A stretch of 60,987 bases of DNA. Origin: Gracilaria domingensis. Its lineage: Eukaryota > Rhodophyta > Florideophyceae > Gracilariales > Gracilariaceae. The notes beneath the pieces were generated by a model. The model worked only from the letters and a program-made list of their open reading frames with translations, was not told where the DNA came from and did no database searches. Made by a program: the position numbers and the translations under genes. Below, one piece after another: positions 32,105-43,112 of the stretch (its first letter is position 1; every line of letters begins with the position of its first letter). The stretch spans positions 1 to 60,987 of the forward strand of contig VCMS01000383.1 in assembly GCA_022539475.1 (NCBI GenBank), read 5' to 3'.

Positions 32105-33981
32105 ATGCCGCCTTCTTTGCGTAAGCAAACAGCGGCGAACAAGCGACGAAATATTCGTGACGATCTTTGCACTCAGCAACGACGCCACGCTTTGCATCTT
32201 CTTCGCCAGCAAAAACGTACCAGTACTATCGTTTCCAATACTGGCATTTCAAAGACCACGTTACACCGCATCCGTACGGCTTTGAAAAGCAACTCTCATT
32301 CTAAGATTGAGCAGCTTTTGAATCCTGCAAAGCACCGAGCCGGACGAAAGGCAGTGATTGGAACTGAAGAAAGCAAACTGATCGTCGAACATATGAAGCG
32401 CGCATCAGACCGAGGTTTTGCGGTCAACGTTGCTACTGCAAAACACATTATGGGCAGTATAGCAAACGACGAACGCTCAGGATTTGAACAGGGTTGTCCA
32501 TCCGATGATGCCGTTCGTGCTTGGAGAGCGCGAAACAGGGATATCTCATTGCGAAAGATGGAGTCGAAACAAGCCGTGAAGATACTAGCCGAGGACCCGA
32601 AACACGCTCGAACCTACGAAGATTGCTTGAAAGCCGTTCAGGAGTTCAATCCATCTATATTTGATAACGGGGACTTTGTTTGGAACCTGGACGAAACAGC
32701 CATCGACCCGCAGTTCGGAAAGCGTGTGAAAACGTTCTCGAGTTCGAGTTCTTTCCACGGTGGTTATTGCGCTGCGTTTGTCGGGAACAAGAGTAGAAGA
32801 CATGTAACGGCAGTGTTGGCAGTTTCGGCGTCAGGAAAGAAAGCCCCTCCTATATTCGTAGTTGAGGGAAAAAACGTCATGTCCGAATGGTTCATGGGAC
32901 TTGACAAGGAGATATTCCATCTCAATGGAGAGCCTCATCCTCTCTGTTCCGACAAGTGGTTGGGCCGGTGACAGCATGGTAGTCGCAACCAAATCCGGTC
33001 TGTCACAAAGATGTTCTGCCGCTCATCATGAGCACCTATCCAAGTTCATCAGGAAATTGTTCCGCAGGACACTCCTGTTTTGCTTCTCTTGGATGGGCAC
33101 TCCTCCCGAAATGGCGCTGCGTGGCTTGAAACCTGTCAAGCCCACAATATTGAAGTTGTGCAAAGCCCCGCAAATACCACCCATTTCCTGCAACCCATTG
33201 ATCAGTTCGTGAACAAAAGGTTCAAGCAAGCCGTTCGCGGAATGCGGGATGAACTTATGGATATTGGTCCTTTGCAGCTCAGTTCTATAAGGTTGAAATT
33301 GATGCTGGGTGTCTGCGGATGGGAGCGTGTGTCGCATGACGACATACAAAATAGTTGGAAGCGTTGTTATTTGTGGCCGATGGACTCTCGCTTTGTCGAA
33401 GAATTGAGCGAAAAGCCGGAGGAATCAAGAAGGAGCCCGTGGTTTCTGTCAGTAGCGTCGCACGCGCTGGGTACAGTCAGCGCAATTGCGATAGTAGCGC
33501 ATACCAGAAGGTGAAGGAAATCATGGAATCCTCTCTTGGTCCAGCTATGGCATTGAACCAGGTACTTTGTGTTTTGCAGAGCAACCCAACAACGGCACAG
33601 ATATTGGGAAAGCATGAGAAGGAAATAGAGCCTTCGGTCTCTACGACTACCCGTAAGAACAATCGTGTGCTTTCCGCAGGATTACCAGCAAAATACTTGA
33701 CAGTTCAGGAGCTCATCGAAGCACGAAAGAGTCGCGAGCGCAACCCTGTGTGTCGAAGTTTGAAGAGAGAAAAGATGAGTTCTTCAAATGATGCATCAAC
33801 CTCTATGCTAGGCGTCAATGGAACTGCGGCGGACTCTGGAGACACTGTGCAACGCTTGGTGGAGGAGAAAGACTGTGCAAAGAGTGATGGTGCTGTACGC
33901 GCTAAAGACGGTGGTGTTTCTGAGGATGAAGCGCACGCAGTTATTGCCCTTCGTCAGTTGAGTGGTGAAGGTCCAAATTGA
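32105..33981 (+). pseudogene. Pogo/DDE_1-type transposase, frameshifted
   Basis: The first ORF (32105-32971, 288 residues) has an HTH-like N-terminus (STIVSNTGISKTTLHRI), a CENP-B-like middle (HAVRAW-type region) and first catalytic Asp in VWNLDETAI (residue 196). A shift near 32970 moves the frame to 33080-33514, with the second Asp in LLLDGHSSR and the third in the QPID motif of THFLQPIDQFVNKRF. A further shift near 33400 leads to a hydrophilic tail ending at 33981. The D-D-D triad and PANTTHFLQPID fit the Tc1/mariner-pogo (DDE_1) family. All motifs are present, so only the frame is broken. Confidence 0.85.
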
Positions 33982-36654
33982 ACCGCCTGACTGTCATTGG
34001 TCCTTGTCGTGAACAAATTAGGACGCCGATAATATCTTTAGTACTATCAGAGTAAAGTGAGCGATGTGCTTTGTTGAAGTTGAAGGAGACTCGCTCGTCT
34101 CGATTCAGCTAATTTCTGGATGATAATGACCTACGGAACAGCCTGATTTGCAACAGATAGAAAATACGATCCAAATTAGGCCATTGAGAGGGGTAGTTCG
34201 TTTGAGGATATAGTCTTCGGTACATATGTCGGGAAAGGCCATTTCATATTGTGCGCTGACGCCAATGTGGTCACAGCGTGTTGCTCAGCAGTGGAGAGAT
34301 TATCTGACATCTTTGGAATGATGGTAAAGTGGAATCGGGGGTTCCAACTATTGGAATTCTTGGATGTGGGAAAAACAAGATCCCGAACTGTGAGTGCTAC
34401 ATGGGCAGTCGCCGGCTGTTGAGTGGGCGATATAGGCACACTGAACCTGTGTTTTCTCTTGGTGTGTTTGCCTTTTTTGGCGCCAAATGCTCGACTATAA
34501 TGTCTTCAAAAGTGTCTACGGTAGTTTCTACATTTTGCTAGGATGTCCTTATTTTTGTGAAAGTCTCTTGGACATTTTGCAAAATGCGCCGTGTCCACGA
34601 CACATTTTGCCTGTCCTTATGTAGAAAGGCCCTTACGCTGTTATCGAGGACAAGTTCAGCAAAAACGGATGGAACTTGGAAGCAAGTACGACGACGCAGA
34701 TCCGGCTGTGGCGAAGGCACCGGCACAGCCTCTATCTCTTCACCGGCGGTGTCCGCCACGGATGCCGTCGCCGCGGCGACAGGGGTGTCAGGGATGGTCG
34801 TTGGGATGGTGGTGGAATCTTCAACACTGACCAGAGGCGAACGGAGCATGCTGCACGTAGAGCTGCCCGGCAGAATGGTGGTGCGTGTAATGGGTCCCGG
34901 CGTCATGCTGCTGCGAGAAGGATGCTGTGCTCTCTGCAGTAACTGGTGGTAAACAGACGCAAATAGCAAGCGGTGCCATTGCACACCAATTCGCTGATTG
35001 GAATTGGGCGGCGCGTTTGTCAGCGCTTCTTTCCCAGCTTGTGATCGAGCTGCAACGAAACCGCCACCGAAGAGACGCGCTATCGCGCAAGCGCAAGTTA
35101 CCAACGTGATCATATGCGCATTGCCCCTGCGCTTTGGTGCTCAAAATACATACATATCAAGACGCGAAAGATGGAGATGCGCAACATCTCGCCGGTGCCA
35201 ACATGCGCACATAATGGGTCGAAAACCTTCTGTTGAACAATGCTACCGATGCATCCTACCGGTGGAGATTCTTTAGCTGGATGGGTTTAAGATACAGAGA
35301 ACAACTGCTCCTCGTTTCGCCGCCAAGACCTGAAGTCTGTCACCAATCTCATGAACTTCAACGTCTTAGATGGTGCTTTAGTGCTGTTGGCAAAAAACGA
35401 ATCTGTGCTGCATGATCACCTTGGTGTACTGATTTCACCTGTTTCGAGCCAGCTTGAGTAGCAGACCTCACCAATTATGCTTCGCGCAATTGGCGCAGAC
35501 ATATGCGTCTAGGTTTCTGTCGGTAGAAAATCCTCTGTTCTACCATTATGTTGCAATTCAGATGTTGTGTCGGAAAACCGCGTTGTGAAAAACATGTCCT
35601 CAGCCATTTCGAGCAAGTCTACCACGCTATTATCCAGATGTGACGGACACCAAAACATCATCCGCTGTGCTTGAACAACTTGTGTTTCTTCATCTCTAGA
35701 CAAGCATTACGTATTCATTTCTCATATTCATCAGTATATTTTTATCAATGGATGTCCCCCAGACATATGGAAAACTATTTACTACAATACGGAGCAATAG
35801 TTGGTCTTTTCGATTATTACCGAGACTTAGGTATTCTATGTTCATTACCTAAGATAGGTACTCTAACATACCTCCACAAGAAGCAACCATTATCCAGAAA
35901 CGAAACTGCGCCTTTTAATGTCTAGCAACAGTTTCGACGCCAGAAATGGAATGGATAATACGGTACTGGTTTCCCGCAGAGGTTGCAGCTCCGTCTTTTC
36001 GAGGAATCCGTGAATGGTACCAGGCTTCGATCTCGAAAGTATGTCGTATCTGCACAGTTTGTATATGCTCTTCACTGACAAACTGAGTATTAGTTCGAGA
36101 CGGAAAGTCTTCGACATATTGCATCAAAATGCCGTCGTTCTTGTTCCAGTCTACAAACATTTTGCAGTACTTCTTCTGAACCTTACCCTTCTTCTTATTG
36201 TGCCGTGCTCTGCGCCTCTCATTCTCTTTCGCTCGGTTAGCGCTGCTACTTCTGTATCTTCTCTTATTCACGCCAGATTTGGAAGTAGAAAGAGAAGAGG
36301 ACTGCCGCCTATGCTTCTCATTCTTATGCGTAGCTTCTATCATCCGTGAATGAGGAATTGACGTGTTGTGAACTGTAAGTTTTGTGAGCGTGTCGCACTG
36401 CGGAGCCCTTCGCAAATTCAAGATAAAGGAATTTATGCCATGCGGGACTAAATCGTGTGGTATGCAGGCCCGTATTTTCGACTCCACGACTACGCCAGAT
36501 ATTGTAATGAATACGACTACATGACTACAAAGCTTCTGTAGTAGTCACTTAAAATGGTCATAGACTTTCTCCTGGTCTTTCACTGATACACAAGACAACC
36601 TGCACGCACCATGAGATTATCTATAGAAATAATAGCTCTGGTAGCAGATTAGCT
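33982..36654. other. Gene-poor, decayed sequence
   Basis: Only short ORFs without recognisable motifs. The minus-strand ORF 34538-35113 has mixed composition and looks accidental; 35915-36487 is listed separately. Confidence 0.4.
35915..36487 (-). CDS. Hypothetical basic protein
   Basis: 190 residues, with a strongly basic centre (KRRYRSSSANRAKENERRR, then HNKKKGKVQKKY) and no recognised domain. It belongs to a group of minus-strand ORFs (also 37118-37496, 38277-38807, 39168-39503) that may be pieces of one decayed gene or element. Start uncertain. Confidence 0.3.
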   Translation of the reverse strand: MESKIRACIPHDLVPHGINSFILNLRRAPQCDTLTKLTVHNTSIPHSRMIEATHKNEKHRRQSSSLSTSKSGVNKRRYRSSSANRAKENERRRARHNKKKGKVQKKYCKMFVDWNKNDGILMQYVEDFPSRTNTQFVSEEHIQTVQIRHTFEIEAWYHSRIPRKDGAATSAGNQYRIIHSISGVETVARH

Positions 36655-36866
36655 GTCGTCGACTACAACAAGATCCATGTAACAGAGTTAATCCTTGCCG
36701 ACTTTTTCAAGTTTTACTTAGTTAGCCCAGTTCCATTTAATAGCGTAGCAAGGGCTGCATTATCTGCCCAGGCCTCTTCTGCCTCCGCCGAAAGTCTGTT
36801 CAGCGATCCAGGTTGCCTCGAAGGCAATCAGAGGCAATCACTATTCTCTCTGGAACTCTAGAAATG
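36655..36866 (+). pseudogene. hAT transposase C-terminal fragment
   Basis: In one frame the sequence reads ELILADFFKFY, then SPVPFNSVARAALSAQ and SSASAESLFSDPG. This fits the hAT dimerisation region (PxxxxxxLARxxLxxxASSxxSERxFSxAG), with ESLFSD in place of ERLFSD. A stop follows soon after. I could not find the catalytic part upstream. Confidence 0.65.
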
Positions 36867-37117
36867 ACGGAAACTATACCCACTTTTATTCATTCTGAGA
36901 CACAAAGGATTAGGGTATCACAGCAAACTTTGATGCATCTTAGAGCTACAGCATTTCGCTGGACAGTCATTGAAGTAGCTCGAAAAATTCTAGAGAGCTC
37001 TCCGTCCGAAACTGTAAGGTACCATTGACCTTTGTCTCGATGCTCCTTGTGACTACTTTCCAACTAGAAAAGGGCGACTACAGCCAAATTAGCATGACTA
37101 CTTGACTTCTTAGCCGG

Positions 37118-37496
37118 TCAATATCGTAAAATACGGCCTGGTGGTATGCAGACGTAGCCAGATGCTCTGATCCACTCTTCCGCATCAGAGTCATTCGAGC
37201 CGTGCGACGAACTATGCGACGAACTACTGCTGTGCTGAGCATCAGAACCGGATGTGGGTTGCTGTGAAGGTGCACAGGTTCTCTTCTCAAAGCACGTATT
37301 ACACAGACGGAAAGAGCCATATCCTTCGTCTTCCTCCCCACCATTCGAGCACAGTGACATACCGCAAATGGCGTGGATAGGTTTTTTTACAAGAAGCGCA
37401 TGAGTGACCATACTGCTTTCCGCTTACTCCGTCTTTCACTCTGCATTTGGAGACAACATGTTCCACACAAACAAAATCTTCTCCCATCCTTGACAA
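37118..37496 (-). pseudogene. Cys/His zinc-finger fragment, split at an A7 run
   Basis: ORF 37299-37496 ends its meaningful part at YGHSCASCKK and ORF 37118-37411 continues with KKPIHAICGMSLC, GYGSFRLCNTCFEKR. The joint is a run of seven A (minus strand; T at 37382-37388). Together the Cys/His spacing (C-x2-C, H-x2-C, C-x2-C) looks like a treble-clef or BED-type finger. Downstream is a Ser/His-rich stretch. Parent protein unknown. Confidence 0.45.
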
Positions 37497-38276
37497 AGAC
37501 TGAAGCCGACTCGTTATGGACGAACTCCGTCGCTATTCAAGAACACAACATGAGACATCCTGGAAATACCAAAGGTAACCAGGGATGCCATAATACGTAT
37601 TCAGAAGAGATTTTCCACTGTCAATCTTGAAATTTCGTATCCCCGCTTAGCAACCAATCATAACTTCAGAAAGAATTGTTTGGTGTCCCCTTCTAAGAAA
37701 CGTGATTGGTAGTGGACATGATTCTGCAATGAGTGCTAGTTTTATGCAGCGTTATAGAGAGATGTGATGGAAAGACCGCTCGCTAGGACGCTGCCGGCAT
37801 ATTCTGCTATCTGATATTGATGTTCGAATTCAGCGCGCGTCAAGAATCCCCGAGCAAGTACAAACTTACCGTCGGTATCCTGTGTTGATCACCACATATG
37901 CAGCGGGGTGCGGTTTCTTCTTCACTGTCACTCATTACGAAATGGTCAATTAACTCGTCTTTAATCCGAGCTGGATGATTTGGGACGAAAGCAAGGTGCA
38001 ATGAATCGACTCAGTGCAAAACAATACTTCTATGTGCAGCTTTGTCGCATGTTTTCAATTTGTGTAATGATGCTCAAGGACATTTATCAGAGACAATGGA
38101 CGAGCAAAAACCTGCTAAAAAGCTCTATCCGCATATTAATCAGTCGAAAACGTGCAGGAGACTACCATAAGATTGTTCAGTACGGGAAATCAAGCGACAC
38201 TACAATACGAACAAGAACATAATGCGGATCTCGCGAAATAGGTTCTCCACGAAGTGCTTCATTCGCATTTTAGTTA

Positions 38277-38807
38277 TCACTTTTGCTTCTTACGACATTC
38301 AAGAAGATCAGAATTGTGCTTCAACGATCTTACAGTAGTACTTTGAGAGGCTTTTGTCTTTCTGATCTTCTTCGGCCTAGGCTGTCCCTCGCCCATGACT
38401 CTTGGAGAACGGTTTGAAGCGTGGTTGGATGCTTTGAAGCGCATCTTGGGCTTTTTCATTGCAAGTTTCCTCTTCTTTGTAACTAGAGTATTCTTATTCA
38501 TGTCTGTTTCAAGAGAATGATCGTCACTGCTGGAGCTACTGCTACCTTCCCCACGGCGCACAACTTTCTTAAGCGTTCTTGGCATGACGGGTTCCTTTGA
38601 TGCTGCGATACCCTCAATTTTGTGCTCCTCATCGTCGACAAAAGTGCCTTGACTGCACTCAGGCGACGTACGCGACGATGAGCTATCAGTGTGCATCGAC
38701 GCTTTCCGCAGTTCACTACTTGGTTCAGATATGGAAAAAGACGTACGGGGGGTGGAACTCACACGATGATCACCGATATCATTCTCAGAATCTTCAAATG
38801 TCTTCAT
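38277..38807 (-). CDS. Hypothetical Ser/Lys-rich protein
   Basis: 176 residues with acidic-serine (RRGEGSSSSSSDDHS) and basic (KKRKLAMKKPKMRFK) segments like nuclear localisation signals; no domain recognised. Low-complexity composition makes the coding status doubtful. Confidence 0.3.
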   Translation of the reverse strand: MKTFEDSENDIGDHRVSSTPRTSFSISEPSSELRKASMHTDSSSSRTSPECSQGTFVDDEEHKIEGIAASKEPVMPRTLKKVVRRGEGSSSSSSDDHSLETDMNKNTLVTKKRKLAMKKPKMRFKASNHASNRSPRVMGEGQPRPKKIRKTKASQSTTVRSLKHNSDLLECRKKQK

Positions 38808-39167
38808 TCGCTTTCTCTCGTCCGTCGTTCTCAGACTTTCATTACATATTTCTTTTCGCGGCGACGCTTAACTCCGCACTTCTTCCTCTTCCGCGTTTCT
38901 GCTTTCGGTTTTGCACGATTATTACGTTCACGCTCATTAGAATCAGATGTTCCGCAGTCAGGATTCTTTTCATGTTCCCTTCGATTTGTTGAACTATGTT
39001 TACGAAGCTTGGCTTTATCTTTTCGTGCAAGAGTCATGCGATCCATTCTAGCTCTGTTCCTCTCATTACGCTCCAACGCGCGGGAGTTCTCTTCGGGTTC
39101 TAGTCCTTTTTTGCCCTTTTCTCCTGCCGCCGTTTTCTCTTCTCTCTCCTCACACTAGCCTTTTGAT

Positions 39168-39541
39168 TCACGAGCTTGGTCTTTGTAGCTCATGTGCTCC
39201 CCAGAGGAACTTAGTGGCAAGCAAATGCTCAAACCGATTGGACAATTCCCGCATTACTCGTCTCAACTCTGTTTGCAACTCATGCTTCCTCCTTGACAAA
39301 CATTGCTTGATCTCTTGAAATGTATTCTTTCCGTAGTAATGGTGAAGAAGATCGGAGGCCTCCAGCTCGACGCCAACGGTTTTCAGAACGCGATAAGAGT
39401 AGGCTCTTCGCGAGCATGGAAGCGGAGAAATGCGCTCCGAGTCGAACGTAACACCGGCATTGTATTGTTGAATAGCATTCGTTAACGCCTCTCCCACATA
39501 CACCTTTCCTCGAGTTCCATTCCCGTGGGGATGGTTCAGAA
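39168..39541 (-). CDS. Hypothetical protein fragment with helical C-terminus
   Basis: ORF of 111 residues, open further upstream (NHPHGNGTRGKVYVGEALTN). The C-terminal half is heptad-like (CLSRRKHELQTELRRVMREL). No family recognised. Probably the 5' end of the minus-strand remnant group. Confidence 0.3.
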
Positions 39542-40919
39542 CTTCTCTTTCATGTACACGCCGAGAAAGTTAGTAAGGAACGAGACCAAGAGATGAAGTC
39601 GAGAAGGCCGGCCGTGAAGAAGAACGCAAGAACGACTGTTGCTTGACTCAGGCCAAAATCAGCCGATAGAAGTGAAAAGCAACAGCTTGATACTGGAGAA
39701 GACCGAAGAGTATAGCGCATTTCTATTCATTGCGCCTGTAATGTCGTACGGAACGAAACGAAAGTCTGAAACTTTCTCCACTTTTGCACCCCATCAGCGT
39801 ACCCATCCTCGTGAATAACTGTCTCAACACCAGCTACCATCTTATATTAAGCGTCAACTAGCGCTTCATATGAAGTAGTGAAAGACATGTCTTTTGCGGG
39901 TTATGGCTTTTCAGCATTAGTTCACTGCTCTGGCACTGTGGGAAGGATCATAAGCAGAGCCACAGCTTTCCGACACTACCGCAATACTCTTCAACTCGAG
40001 TCGAAACTAAACCGAAGAGCACCACGAACAATTCCTCTTCCCCGTCCCGTTACTGCTTTATCTTCATCTTCATCGTCATCATCCGTGCCTATAAGTTCTG
40101 ATTCGAATATCACTTATTCGAACAGTTCCCGCAAGGAGCGCAACCTATATTCGCCGCTTACACGGCTTCTGCCAGTGCAAATAAACAACTTGAGCACCAT
40201 TCTAGCGAAGAAAGCCACAGCAGCGCAGAATTTCAGTCAGAGATTAGGAATTACATATCCCTGATACATCTAATCCTTTACCGCTTCGAGAAACCGATAG
40301 AGAACGCGTCGAGAATGCGTCAAGCGCAGAAGCTCGAGAATCACCACAGCTGCGAGTGATGGTGACCCATCTGACGCAAGTTGAGCATAGAGATTACTCA
40401 TGATTCATATATCGACGATACGTCACACCACAGTACTCGGGCACATGAAGAACAACATTTGTCATCCAGCTTTTCACAGGTGGGAAGCTTTGGAAGTAAG
40501 TGCTTAATGGACGCCACGACATCGAACGAATATGACACCGCACTTTCTGAAGTGAAGAGAATGTCCCGGCCTATGACGTCCAAGGGAAAGTGATTGCTTC
40601 AATGCAGCCGACTACCGACTGCTGTACTTTATGAAGAAACACTCATTTGTTGTCGTTTTGCTCTTAAACATGGCCTTGTCCACGTATATATGATGAATGA
40701 CATGCTTCGAGATCGAGTGGGTACTTCACTTCTTGGAATGGCCTGCGGAAGGCATTGATCCGAGAATCCTTTCTATCTCTCGAAATGCTTCCTTTCTGCC
40801 CAAAGAGCATAAGCTATAGATGCGCGAAATGGAGGTGGTTCTATATCTTGCCAACATCCCAATTGCCGGCAGCACCCAGCGCCTCTTTCGCAGTACTGCT
40901 ACATTAGAATCTGGGCTCG
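39542..40919. other. No gene recognised
   Basis: Short ORFs on the plus strand (39878-40264, 40381-40593) are Ser-rich and without motifs. They could be remnants of the region 5' of the Tnp2 pseudogene. Confidence 0.35.
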
Positions 40920-43112
40920 CCTTGAGGCGCATTTGAAGAACAAGGACAAAGGGCCTTTGCTATACAAGCATTTCCATGCAGCGATGAAAAGACACAGGTT
41001 CAACGGATCACCACAAATCGAGAACTATGAAGACTTTGTTTCAGGAAGCTTGTTCCACAAGGCGGTGAAAGATTTCGGCGACATTGAGGCCATGAAGCAC
41101 GATATATTTCTGTCTCTGTCTACAGATGGAGTTTCGGCTTTCAAAAAAACTGACTACTCTTACTGGTCTGTGGTGCTCCTTGTACTAAACCTGCACCCTT
41201 CACAGCGGTTCAAACTCAGCAACATGCTGCCAGTATCAATGATTCCAGGCCCAAAGCTCCTCAAAATCTCACGTCTTTCTGCAACCTTTAATCGAAGAGC
41301 TCATATATTTCAGCAGGGAAGAAAGTAACACTATAGGGAGGAACTGAGCGCCATGTGCGTGTGCACTTGCTATACGTTCAAGGACATCTTGTGGCATTAA
41401 ACAAGCTGACAAATCTTCGGGGCAATGCCATCGTACCATGCCGATTTTGTACCATTCGAGGAACCTTTGACAGCAGCAGGAATCATGTACACTATCCGTC
41501 ACAGGCAACGAAGACCGTTAAAGGTAAGACCAAAAGGGTGAAAGTTTGGAGTCCAAAACAGTTACCAATGCGAATGCAGACACATTCTTGGGTGCAGTGC
41601 ACGAGCTTCGAGAAAACTCGAGTAAGCTGACAAACAAGAACTAAATCAACGATGAAAGACCTTGGGATACAATCTACCTGGCTCAGTCCGTTGATTGAGA
41701 ACTTACGGCTGATAACCCCGTTTCAAAGTTTTCCAATAGACACCATGCATCTCTTGTTGAGAATATCGCCCCAGACATCGTTTCTATATGGCTTGGGGAG
41801 AAAGGATGTGTGCCACTTATCTGTACTACAACCAAATGAAGCAAACGAACTGTATCAAAGACTAATGGAGCAGGGAATGGTATAACGATCGCATCAGATG
41901 TCCCAGAGGCCTCGATGAGCGCAAGCGATGGAAAGCAACGGAATGGAAAGCGTTTGTAATACATCTCAGTCTGGTTGTTCTTCATGGACTGATCCCAGCG
42001 CATCTATTAGCCGGTTGGAAACTTTTCGTAGATCTGTGTGAGACTGTGTGTCGCTGGAGCCTTTCTGATGATGACGTAAACGGGTCGGATCTCTTTCTCG
42101 CAGGTTCTTATCCACTTCTCAAGAATCTATTTCAAATACCAACACGAGAACCAATATCTTTGCAAGTATATGTACCATCTACTACTACACCTTGAGGATT
42201 CTATTCGGAGTTGCGGTCCACTTCCTCTGGTCTCTGAATGGAGCATTGAAACTACGTGGATTTCTAAACAGGAAATGCAACTCGACGTATCGGTTTTCCG
42301 AGTCTATCATTGAGAGTGTGAAAGTCACTGAAGCTGTCAAGCTCTATTGCTTAGCTAAAGACATTAGCATTCCTCTCCTCGATGAAGAGCATGCTCCTGA
42401 GAGAAATGGTCTTGTGCGTCGGAGTTCACAGCCGGAGCAGGATGGATATACATTTTGTCATCCCCGCAAGTTCTTCAGCTTTCGGGATCTTTCGGAGAAG
42501 ATAGGATGCGATGTAAAGAAATTGCTGCAGAATTACTACACACGAAACAAGAAGGCAACCGACTTGTCTCCAACTCCACTTCTTGGACCAGATGTACAAT
42601 ATCAAAATGGAGTCACAGGATGGTCACGCCTTCTCGATGAAAAAGCTGAAGACGAATATGTAACGATGTACCATTGCAGCATGATGAAAACGTTTTCTGA
42701 GAGAACCAGGTCTTCTTGCTTCACAGCCGCACTTTTTAAGGGATCCGATCAGCATGAACTTCATGTGTACTACGGGAAGATCTTGTTGTTCTTTGAGCAC
42801 ACTGTCTCAGGTAATCGGAGTCTGCTTTGCCTCATCCGTTGGGCATCAAAAGATTTGAAAAGAGGTGAACAAGGACAACTTTTTGGGAAAGGGTTTCAGA
42901 GTGAGGGTAAGGTATTTCGAGAACTCTCGGTAGAAAATATATCAGCCTTATCAAACCAGATTTCAGTGATTGAACAAAGTATAGGAATCGGAAGAAGAGC
43001 AGCGAAGAGAACGAATGTTGTCGATCCATTGCAAGGTACGTATAACTGGTCAAGAAAAGGGGGAAATCATGCTGAGGGGGGTGACATCTATCGTCTCCAG
43101 AGCCTTTCGTAG
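40920..43112 (+). pseudogene. CACTA/EnSpm Tnp2-like transposase, decayed
   Basis: Recognisable Tnp2 blocks in order: LSLSTDGVSAFKK (Asp of the catalytic core, about 41115), SYWSVVLLVLNLHPSQRFK, SMIPGPKLLK, VPCRFCTIRG and HVHYPSQ (zinc-binding block, about 41430-41500), FPIDTMHLLL then ENIAPDIVSIWLG in the next frame (about 41740-41810), and the C-terminal ORF 42192-43112 with YGKILLFFEHTVSG and LLCLIRW. Frame changes near 41340 and 41765 and stops at about 41630 and 41885 show it is dead. It is distinct from the Plavaka-type elements and represents another branch of the same superfamily. Confidence 0.8.

Noticed and set aside
34538..35113. 191-residue minus-strand ORF
   Set aside because: Overlapping ORFs of similar length exist in other frames, and no motif or composition supports coding.
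40800..40935. Possible second hAT dimerisation motif (LANIPIAGSTQRLFRSTA)
   Set aside because: Spacing and residues fit poorly, it is short, and the sequence runs directly into the Tnp2 pseudogene.
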